A stretch of 64,000 nt of DNA from Grosmannia clavigera kw1407 (Eukaryota; Ascomycota; Sordariomycetes; Ophiostomatales; Ophiostomataceae). Of this stretch, positions 56,713 to 64,000 are shown piece by piece. The stretch lies in the NCBI RefSeq assembly GCF_000143105.1, contig NW_014040765.1, positions 1,364,001 to 1,428,000 of the forward strand. Direction: 5' to 3'. A program made the position numbers and the translations under genes. How positions within the stretch are numbered: position 1 is the first letter of the stretch; every line of letters starts with the position of its first letter. Under the pieces are notes generated by a model, which worked only from the letters and a program-made list of their open reading frames with translations, had not been told where the DNA came from and did no database searches.

Positions 56713-57942
56713 GATGAAGATGTGTGAACGGAAAATGTGTGAAAGGACGATTTGGATGAGATGATCAAAAGAAAAAGGGAGATGAACAGAGGATATATCA
56801 GGCTTTATGTATCCCACGAGCCTGTGACCAAGCCATTGATCGCTCGCCCTGGGCAAATCGTCTTGTAGAGCAGACCCCACATTCCAATTGCAGTCTGGCC
56901 TGAGGAGGAGGGGCCTCCCAGGGTCTCAGCATGTAGCGGTACGTCGCAAGATATATGAGAGATGCGAAGGTAGAAGTATCTGTACCAGCTAGCGACTTCC
57001 TAAAGGACAGCAGAGGTCTCCCGATGTACTCTGCGTATATTGCTTTTGGATATCGTATCCACTCTGCCTCGCCAGATTGGTCCTGGTGGCGAGAGGGGTG
57101 TGCAAGGCCGGGCCTTTTTCCATTGAAGTTCCCATGTCTTGCCGATCGGCTATGCTCCTGAGCCCGGATGGCTTCGCCCCTCACTTCGTCTAGCTTGCAG
57201 GCAGACGTCGGAAGAGGGATGGGAGTTGTCTGTTGTCCTCACCGCTTCGACGAGAAACAGACTTTCTCGTATGTTCTCCTAGGGAAAAGAAAGCACAGCA
57301 TAATAGCGTCGAGTTGACCTGGCGACAGAAGCACGAGCTGGTCCCCATTCGACATGAAATGACGAGAGGGCGTTAGAGGATGACGAGCACCGCTAGATGG
57401 ACGATGTGATTGTGACCGGGCCATTGAAAGGCGGCGCAATATTGTCCGAATTGGTGCCACTCCGGCTCGGTCTTGAGCTCCTCCCACAGCTTCAAGCTTA
57501 ATCGGCTGGGGCTTGCTGTTCGCATCGATCTAGCAGAGGTGGGGTGGCGGAGGGTTTGGTGGAGCCAATCTGTGGAGCCTAGCCAGAGGAGGAAGGGGCG
57601 TGGCAAAGGCAGAGGCCCAGGACGAAGGACTGCCCAGAAGCTGAGGAAGGCGACCGGCCATGACGCCATTTTCGGCTCCAGCAGCTGGAAGAAAGGAGGG
57701 GTTCTTTGTGGTCCGGAATCATCGGCAACCCACTCCATCATGCACGACGTACTATGTAGCATCATCCCGACAGCTTCAGCTGGACAGGGCACCCACTCCG
57801 TTTCCGTCCTATCCCTGGCTGTGCAGGAACGCGTGGCCTCGCTGCAGCTAGCATCGTCATTACCCTATCTGTGTACTGCGTATCGTATCGTTCTTATCTT
57901 ACATCCGTTCTTGCTTAGTCAGCACCTCCATCACACAGCTGT
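56713..57942. other. intergenic, no gene seen
   Basis: Upstream region of the Gly-rich gene and 3' flank of the next minus-strand gene. Open frames of 128-139 codons on the minus strand have no family features. Confidence 0.5.
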
Positions 57943-60177
57943 CTACAGCCTCGACAGGATCTGGCCGTCGGGCAGTGCGCCACTCATCATGGGCTGCTCG
58001 TACGGTCCTCCGACTCTGTGTGTGCCGAGGGCCGGCCCCTGCAGCACGAGCGCGCAGCCGCCGCCGTTCCCCCACCAGGCGACACCGAGGGCAGCGCGCT
58101 CGACGTCCATCTCGCCGCTGCCGAGAACCTCCCAGAAGCGGTGCTGGGCAGCCTGGCGCAGGGCCGGATCGCCGCCAATGGTCCACAGCGTCGTCGCCGT
58201 CGTCGTCATCCAGTCCTGCAACACGGGCAGGGCCAGGAACGGCAGCGCGTCAATGAGCGTCAGCACGAACGCACTCTGCTCAGAGACGAGGGGTGCCGTG
58301 TTTTCGTTTTCATCGTCCCGACCAGCCTCCGTATTCTCGGGCGCCAACCGTAGCGGCACCGTGCTGGCGCTGCCGGATGTCGCCCGGATACGCACCATCT
58401 CCAGCAGGGTCTCAGCCAGGTCCGGGTGGGTGGCATAGACGGGAAAAGGCGGCGAGAGAATCTGAATGAGGGTCTTGAGGGCGAGGCGAAACTGGCGAGC
58501 CGAAATGCGGCCGGGAAACGAGGCAAACAGGGCCTCGGCGTAAAACGGGCTGAGCGACGCCGCGATCGGCGCATTGTGCGGACACGACAGCGCCGACAGC
58601 ATGGCGCTGTGGGCGGCCTCAAAGACGGCGCGCGCAGCCGGCGAGAAGACGGCTGTTGCTGTCGCTGTCGCTGTAGCTGTGGCAGGCGACACGTACGGCA
58701 ACGCCGGCTGGATGAGCAGGCGGTCGCAGGCGGCCGGCGACAGCCCGGCAGCAAAGTGCTCGGCCACGTTGAGGTAGAAGAGGTCGGCCGTGAGGCGAAG
58801 CGGGTTAGCGGCGGCCGGCGACAGCGTGCCCTCGACGGGCGGTGATGTGGCCAGCAGGCGGTCGAGGAAGCCGGCCGCGGCGTCGGGATAGCGTGCCAGC
58901 AGGTCGATGGCCGCTAGATAGGTGAACTGGTAGGCCTGGAAGCTGTCGGCGCCCTGGCGCGACGACACGAAGAAGAAGCCGTGCAGGACCTGCAGCACGG
59001 TGGCGGCGAGCCGCGGTGCGGCCACGTTGCTGCCGGCGAGCGAGCGGTCCAGCAGGCTGCGGCCGACAACGGCCTGCAGCACGGCGACGACGGCATAGAG
59101 TGCCTTGCGCAGGTGCTGCCACAGTTGAGGCCACGTGACCTGGATAGTTTCAGGGCTAAGCCAAGCCGCCTCGGTGGCCGTGTCGACGGCGGCGAGCTGC
59201 CGTGCAGCGACCCAGCGCTGGGCCAGCTCGGCGGAAAAGGCGACGAGCGTGTCCAGGGCGAGCAGCACGGCTCCAGGAGCAGCTCGGCCGGCTGTGTAGG
59301 CGGTCAGCGTGGCTGCCGGGCCGGCGCTGGCGACGAGCGGCTGCTGGCCATCGAGCTGCTGCAGCTGGCGGAACGAGGCCGACGTGGGCGGCCAGTGCAG
59401 ATGGCTGCCGCCGGCCGAGACGGACGACAGGTCAGCCTCGATGACCGCCAGGATGTGGCCGCCCTGGAAGCCGTAGGGGCCGGCCATCTGGGCCACGGCG
59501 GTCGGCAGCAGCTGGTCGCAGTGCAGGCCGGCGCGCGCGTGTGTCGACAGCAGCGGGAACGCGTACGTGAGCCCGAGCACGACGGCGTAGGCGTCGAGCG
59601 GTGTGGCCGTTGCGGGGGTCGTCGAGGCTGCCAGAGCCAGGTTGGCTGCCGCCACGACGCCCTGCTCCAGCGCGGCTCGTCGTCCGCGCGAGAGCGACTG
59701 TCGTCCGCCGCTCTCGAGGCCCAGCAGCACGCCCGTGAGCACGAGCAGGTGACGCCAGCGCGGCGATCGTTCGTCGGCGCCCTGGGCCACGGCCTGTGCC
59801 CACGCGTCCGTCGTGAGCGGCTGTTTCTCTGCTGCTGCTGCCGTCCCGTAACCGGCATAGTGCCGCAGCCGTGCAGTCAGCCCGTGCTTCACGGCGGCTG
59901 CGTCCTCCAGCTCGTGGCGCCGCACGTGGATCGCGGCCGTGTTGTAGACGCTGATGACGCGGTAGCACGTTTGTGCCGCCGTCGGACTGTCGCTATCGTC
60001 GGCCATCCCCCACACAGCTGGCGCTGCGAGAAAGTGCGACGTCAGCAGGCTGACGTTGAGCGGATTCGTCAGGCTCGAGAGCAGCGAGGCCGTGCTGCCA
60101 AAGACGCGCTCCGCGTTCGGGTTGCCGCCATCGTGGTAGAGCGCGAGAGTCGCGCGGAGCAACGGTTCGGTCGCCAT
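57943..60177 (-). CDS. conserved-looking large alpha-helical protein, function not recognised
   Basis: Single exon, 744 aa from the ATG of MATEPLLRATLALYHDGG. An in-frame ATG 105 bp upstream would add 35 residues, but their codons lack the strong G/C-ending bias of the rest. The protein is Ala/Leu-rich and predicted almost wholly helical, e.g. VFGSTASLLSSLTNPLNVSL, ITFAFPLL-type hydrophobic stretches and DLFYLNVAEHF. It is suggestive of HEAT/ARM-like helical repeats; hydrophobic segments are too interrupted by polar residues to be clear membrane spans. No catalytic motif is seen. Long uninterrupted frame, strong codon bias and a tidy head-to-head promoter with the TMEM170-like gene support a real gene. 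Confidence 0.72.
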   Translation of the reverse strand: MATEPLLRATLALYHDGGNPNAERVFGSTASLLSSLTNPLNVSLLTSHFLAAPAVWGMADDSDSPTAAQTCYRVISVYNTAAIHVRRHELEDAAAVKHGLTARLRHYAGYGTAAAAEKQPLTTDAWAQAVAQGADERSPRWRHLLVLTGVLLGLESGGRQSLSRGRRAALEQGVVAAANLALAASTTPATATPLDAYAVVLGLTYAFPLLSTHARAGLHCDQLLPTAVAQMAGPYGFQGGHILAVIEADLSSVSAGGSHLHWPPTSASFRQLQQLDGQQPLVASAGPAATLTAYTAGRAAPGAVLLALDTLVAFSAELAQRWVAARQLAAVDTATEAAWLSPETIQVTWPQLWQHLRKALYAVVAVLQAVVGRSLLDRSLAGSNVAAPRLAATVLQVLHGFFFVSSRQGADSFQAYQFTYLAAIDLLARYPDAAAGFLDRLLATSPPVEGTLSPAAANPLRLTADLFYLNVAEHFAAGLSPAACDRLLIQPALPYVSPATATATATATAVFSPAARAVFEAAHSAMLSALSCPHNAPIAASLSPFYAEALFASFPGRISARQFRLALKTLIQILSPPFPVYATHPDLAETLLEMVRIRATSGSASTVPLRLAPENTEAGRDDENENTAPLVSEQSAFVLTLIDALPFLALPVLQDWMTTTATTLWTIGGDPALRQAAQHRFWEVLGSGEMDVERAALGVAWWGNGGGCALVLQGPALGTHRVGGPYEQPMMSGALPDGQILSRL

Positions 60178-60490
60178 CGCGGCGCTGCTCAGGGCGATGG
60201 CAAGGGATCCGTTCGTTGCTGTTGACAAAGATGTCGGTATAGAGTACAGAGAATGGTGTCTCCTGGCGGCAGGTGCAGCCATGTGCTCAGCTGCGGAAAT
60301 ACTGGTTTAGCGCGTACCCCTGGTGTTGCCGAGGTCCCTTGAGCATGCACATAAGCGCATGGTGTCAACAGAATGGAACCCCCATAAGCGCACAACCGTT
60401 CGAGCTCCTGACATTGGCGCATCGTGTTTTCCAGCCAACCCCAGCATCATTACCAGGACGTATCCGGCCTCCTGCGAGCCGCCGGCGACC
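60178..60490. other. short bidirectional promoter region
   Basis: 313 bp between the start codons of the helical protein gene (minus) and the TMEM170-like gene (plus). No further feature is seen. Confidence 0.5.
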
Positions 60491-61027
60491 ATGTTCTCGT
60501 CCGTGCTGATGGCGCGATCGTGCGTGGTGACCCTCTTCCCACCGTTTCTGCTGCGCATTCCCGGCTAACGTGGCTCCCTGTCTCCTGCTAGAACATCGTA
60601 CCTCAAATACAGTCGACCGCCCGACAACTACACGACGCCACCGTTCCCGTCGCTCTACTGGCCGCCACAGGACACGCACAGCGCCGGTAGCCTCTACTAC
60701 CTGTTCGACATCTGGCGCTTCACCCTGCTGTGGACGCTGATCCTGTACGCCATCTTCCACATTGGCGTCGCGGCCGTCGCGCTGTCGGTCCAGCTGCTCT
60801 TCTCCGGTCGGCCAGCCTACTGGCGCTACCTCTGGACGATCCCGGTGTCGTATGCCGTCGTGGCCGGAATCCAGGCCGTGTTTGCCGGCAGCTTTGTCGC
60901 CCTGATCATCGGCGCCGCCTACATCTCCGGCCCGTTCTGGATGTCCACATGGATCCCCTTTATCTGGGGTTGGGCCTGTGTGCTCGTCATCTTGATCTCG
61001 TCCTTTTCTATCCAAGGTGGTCTATGA
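60491..61027 (+). CDS. TMEM170-like integral membrane protein
   Basis: Two exons, 60491-60519 and 60592-61027, 154 aa. The intron GTGCGT...CTGCTAG has a GCTAACG branch site and joins MAR-S-TSYLKYSRPPDNYTTPP. Reading straight on from the ATG hits a stop in that branch site, so the splice is required. Three membrane helices: FTLLWTLILYAIFHIGVAAV, VSYAVVAGIQAVFAGSFVAL and IPFIWGWACVLVILISSF. Length and layout fit the TMEM170 family, whose animal members shape ER/nuclear-envelope membranes; the fungal role is unknown. Its stop lies 24 bp from the stop of the convergent acetyltransferase gene, so the 3' UTRs must overlap. The exact N terminus is uncertain. Confidence 0.78.
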
Positions 61028-61051
61028 GCACAACACACAAATCGTCTACCC

Positions 61052-61763
61052 CTACTTGATCGGGCGCAGCAGCCGCGCCGGGTTGCCCACCACCACCACC
61101 CGCGGTGGCACGTCTTTGGTCACCACGCTGCCGGCACCCACCGTCGACCCGGCACCGATCGTCACACCCGCCAGCACGATCACGTTGCCACCCAGCCAAC
61201 AGTCCTCGCCGATCACGATGGGCTTGCCCAGCTCGGGCCCGCGCGTGCCGTTGCGTACCGCCGGATCCAGCGGATGCGTGCCCGCAAAGAAGGAGCAGTT
61301 GGGCCCGATGAGCGTGCGTGCGCCCACCGAAATCGGACATGTGTCGATCCACGTGCTGTTGGCGTTGACGTACACGTTGGCCCCCAGCCGCACGTTGTGC
61401 CCATAGTCCATCCGCACCGGCGCCTCCACCCAGGGATAGTCCTCCAGCAGCGCCTCGTCCGTCGAGGCCGAGGCTGCTGCCGCTGGCAGCGCGCCGTCGT
61501 CGTGCGTGATCCTGATGGGCCACCCGCGTGAGAAGCCGAAACGAGAGCGAGAAGCAGCAAGCACCGCGAGCGACTCACCTCATCCAGAGCTCGACCAGAC
61601 GCCGCCGCGTGCTGTCCTGCTGCGAGGCCTGGTTGAACGCCGCCACGGCTGCCGAACATTGTCGCCGCTCCTCGATCAGGTCTGGCGTGAAGGCATAGTA
61701 CAGGTCGCCACGCTGCATCCGGCTCCGGTTCTCGACCTGGTCAATGTCGTTGGGGGCAGCCAT
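61052..61763 (-). CDS. sugar O-acetyltransferase, left-handed beta-helix (maltose/galactoside acetyltransferase type)
   Basis: Two exons, 61763-61579 and 61511-61052, 214 aa, with a GTGAGT...CATCAG intron. The N terminus has the Mac domain (ENRSRMQRGDLYYAFTPDL, residues about 11-30). The catalytic part has hexapeptide repeats: VRLGANVYVNANSTWIDTCP, IGPNC, and IVIGEDCWLGGNVIVLAGVT, IGAGSTVGAGSVVTKDVPP. The catalytic His is in FAGTHPLDP. Such enzymes acetylate sugars or glycosides with acetyl-CoA in the cytosol; the natural fungal substrate is not established. Confidence 0.93.
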
Positions 61764-62201
61764 TCGGACGGAGGGCGAGGGCACAGAGTCGTCCTTGGCT
61801 ATGGATACCTGGTTGTGTACAGAGTAATGATGCAGATAGCCGCATTCGTACAGGCGGTGCACTAATAATTACTAATATTATTCCCCCCCATATACTCTGT
61901 AACCCCGCAGGAGCGCAAGGGCCCGCTATAGAGCTGCGCGAGCTAATCGCACGTAAAAACACGGTTGCGGCTCCTGTGCCTTTGAGCACGGTCGAACAAT
62001 ACCAAGGAAGATCCTGCCTTGCCGCCGCCCAACGCTGGCGGAGCGTCGTCGTCGTCTGTGGATGTGTCCTCTGTGCGTTGTCGTCCGTGTCCTCGACACG
62101 AAGCGCACCGAACACAGCTTGCAGTCGTGAGGAAGAAACCCGTCTGTCGATTTTGCATCGTCTCTCTATCCATCACCAACTTCGCTCGACAGGCCTCAGC
62201 C
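61764..62201. other. divergent intergenic region, acetyltransferase / STE14
   Basis: 438 bp shared upstream region with a short AT-rich core near 61860-61890. No gene is seen. Confidence 0.55.
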
Positions 62202-63235
62202 ATGAACGGTGCCACGGCTGTTGATATCAGTGCCGCTGTGGCGAGCCAGCGTCGTTCCAGGTGAGGCATGCTTTTTGCTTTTGTTTTTTGTCTCTTATCG
62301 CTCCTCATCTCTCGTCTCTCGTCTCCTCTCGCCTCTCGTCTGCTTCCTCTCTCGATCGAACCGATCTGACCACCTCCAGCCCCAACCCCATAACGACGTC
62401 CGCTGCCGTGTCGTCGCACGATGCTGCCGCCGCCATGGATCTGCTGGGCTCGCCCACCACACAGTATCCGCCGGACCGGTCGCTGTTCCCGGGCCAGGAC
62501 CGCTCGCTCGCCGGCATCGCTGCCCGGGCTTTTATGCTTGGCGCCGTGCTGGCGGCCGGCATGCTGCTGACAACACTGCTGGCTCTGCTACCGGTGCTGC
62601 TCTCGGCCGACACGGTCGCCCTGCTGGCACCGCTCTGGCGCCTGCCCTTCTTCGCCGCCGCCTTGGCCGCCTTCCACTTCCTCGAGTTCTACGTCACGGC
62701 CGCCCACAACACGCCGGCCGCCTCGGTCGACTCGTTCCTGCTGACGGCCAACTGGCCCGCCTACGCCATCGCCCACACGGCCGCCTTTGCTGAGTGCTTC
62801 GTGCGGCTGACTGTCTTTCGGGGCAGCCACCTCCCCGGGCTCGCACACCTCGCGCCCCTCTGGCCCGCCCGGCCTCTCCTCCTCATCGGCCTCGTCGTTG
62901 TCACCATCGGCCAGCTCGTCCGCTCCGCCGCCATGACCCAGGCTGGCCGCAGCTTCAACCACCAGATCCAGCGGCGCCGCGCCCACAGCCATGCCCTCGT
63001 CACTACCGGCATCTACGCCCATCTCCGCCATCCCAGCTACTTTGGCTTCTTCTGGTGGGCCCTTGGCACCCAGCTCGTCCTCGGCAACTTCGTCTGCTTC
63101 GCCGCTTACGCTGCCGTTCTCTGGCGCTTCTTCTCTCGCCGTATCCGCCACGAGGAACAGCTGCTGATCCGCTTCTTTGGCGATGATTATGTCAGCTACC
63201 AGAAGCGCGTCGGCACCAAGATGCCCTTTATCTGA
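62202..63235 (+). CDS. STE14: protein-S-isoprenylcysteine carboxyl O-methyltransferase
   Basis: Two exons, 62202-62260 and 62380-63235, 304 aa. It methylates the C-terminal prenylcysteine of CaaX proteins (Ras, a-factor-type pheromones) at the ER using S-adenosylmethionine. Several membrane helices are visible (AFMLGAVLAAGMLLTTLLAL, PLWRLPFFAAALAAFHFLEF, LLLIGLVVVTIGQLV). The C-terminal ICMT signature is complete: GIYAHLRHPSYFGFFWW with the RHPxY motif, and RIRHEEQLLIRFFGDDY with the EExxL motif. The N-terminal 60 residues are an unconserved extension. Intron joined SQRRS-SPNPIT in phase (GTGAGG...CTCCAG). Confidence 0.95.
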
Positions 63236-63437
63236 CGGACACGAGGATGCACAGGGAATGTTGATATAATTGAAATTGTGCAATGAAACATGTAAATGAT
63301 AGCCAAAGTGTGATCAGCAAATTCGTTCCTATTCAAAAACAATAAACAGCAAATCAACCCCCAAAACCCCAGACCACAGCAGAGCGCAAAGACCTAGATC
63401 GGCTAACCAAATCCTGCTACATTCCACCTTCCTCGCC

Positions 63438-64000
63438 TCACTGCGCCGCCAGCTTGCGGCTCACGCTGCCATACTTGGCCTGCCAGGCATAAAAGTACAT
63501 CAGGGCAGCAAAGGGCTGACCCAGGACGGTGAAGGAGACCCAGAAGAGGCAGTTGCCGAGCATGCGACCAGCAGCCGTGTGCATGTGCTCGAGCGGGGCG
63601 GTGATGGCAATGAGCGGCAGCTGCAGGAACATGCCAAGAAAGGCGACGCCGATGATGTTGTGGGTGGGCACGCCGACGAGCAGCTCGTGCAGCAGGGCCG
63701 AGACGAAAAAGACCATGACTGACGCGGCCATGGGGCTCCAGCCGCGGCCGATGAGCGGCGAGTAGACGTGACGGCGGAAGAAATGTGTGACCGGCTTGTT
63801 CCAGGTGCGCCAATAGGCCCCGAGGCTGGCGCTGTTCCACCAATCCTCGTAAAAGTCGCGGTCGGCGAAGCGGGTCACCTCGGCCAGGGCGTTGAGAAAC
63901 GACTGGAAGAGGGCCAGGAAGCCGGCCAGCCAGATGACCAGCGAGATGGTCGACAGCTTGAGCAGCCGTTCGGCAATGGCCGCCAGGTCCAGCGACGCGA
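63438..64000 (-). CDS. sterol/diacylglycerol O-acyltransferase (MBOAT), 3' part only
   Basis: The 5' end lies beyond the window; about 187 C-terminal residues are present and the frame is open at the edge. The FYEDWWN motif that defines ACAT/ARE and DGAT1 enzymes is followed by WNKPVTHFFRRHVY and the active-site His in SALLHELLVGVPTH. Further membrane helices and the end KYGSVSRKLAAQ follow. These ER enzymes esterify sterols or diacylglycerol with acyl-CoA for lipid-droplet storage. The C-terminal part alone does not separate ARE-type sterol acyltransferase from DGAT1, though the fungal ARE group is the more likely. Confidence 0.9.
   Translation of the reverse strand, partial: ASLDLAAIAERLLKLSTISLVIWLAGFLALFQSFLNALAEVTRFADRDFYEDWWNSASLGAYWRTWNKPVTHFFRRHVYSPLIGRGWSPMAASVMVFFVSALLHELLVGVPTHNIIGVAFLGMFLQLPLIAITAPLEHMHTAAGRMLGNCLFWVSFTVLGQPFAALMYFYAWQAKYGSVSRKLAAQ

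Noticed and set aside
60178..60282. Upstream ATG adding 35 residues to the helical protein
   Set aside because: Codons lack the bias seen after the second ATG and the added residues are low-complexity; not excluded, but less likely.
60564..60591. 28-nt GC-AG intron in the TMEM170-like gene (from GCTAAC to CTGCTAG)
   Set aside because: Too short for a fungal intron; GCTAAC is better read as the branch site of the 72-nt intron starting at 60520, which also keeps phase.

Overview
This is about 64 kb of nuclear DNA from a filamentous ascomycete (Pezizomycotina), most likely a Sordariomycete. The evidence is GT-AG introns of roughly 45-135 nt with CTAAC-type branch points, GC-rich coding DNA, a fungal gene set (IWR1, MRH4, TIM13, LEU2, ARP8, fungal-type PLC1, STE14), and low-complexity tracts in regulatory proteins. 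Placement below class is not possible from the sequence alone. No virus, bacterial operon, CRISPR array, rRNA, convincing tRNA or secondary-metabolite cluster was seen.

Layout. 0.3-5.6 kb: three minus-strand genes (IWR1-like, dienelactone hydrolase family, mitochondrial helicase MRH4). 6.6-12.3 kb: a CBM48/Crp1-Mdg1-like protein, an NSRP1-like splicing factor, TIM13 and an L-type lectin cargo receptor. 14.5-20.8 kb: a PKA catalytic subunit, a CorA-like membrane protein and LEU2. 21.3-32.5 kb: two large minus-strand regulators, a polyglutamine PHD-finger protein and a Rua1-C-domain protein, separated by about 5 kb without a recognisable gene that contains a small terminal-inverted-repeat element. 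32.5-37.4 kb: a second gene-free stretch. 37.4-44.2 kb: a Pro-rich protein, ARP8 (INO80 complex) with an apparent one-base frameshift, and a PI-specific phospholipase C. 44.2-48.6 kb: gene-free DNA rich in a 9-bp palindromic motif. 48.6-64 kb: a repeat-containing GPI cell-wall protein, an LPA acyltransferase (SLC1), a DENN-type DUF2347/DUF4484 protein (also apparently frameshifted), a Gly/Ser/Tyr-repeat protein, an unrecognised 744-residue helical protein, a TMEM170-like protein, a sugar O-acetyltransferase, STE14 and the 3' end of a sterol/diacylglycerol O-acyltransferase.

The genes are mostly independent housekeeping functions and do not form one pathway. Weak themes are signalling (PKA, PLC1, Ras/a-factor-type methylation by STE14), lipid metabolism (SLC1, ARE/DGAT, PLC1) and chromatin/transcription (IWR1, PHD, Rua1-C, ARP8). 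The least explained signals are non-coding: a dispersed TACGGAGTA palindrome family (16 exact copies found by eye, all outside genes), a 40-bp perfect palindrome, and a 279-bp element with 32-bp perfect inverted termini. Exon boundaries were worked out by hand from splice sites, phase and family resemblance; nothing was searched or aligned.
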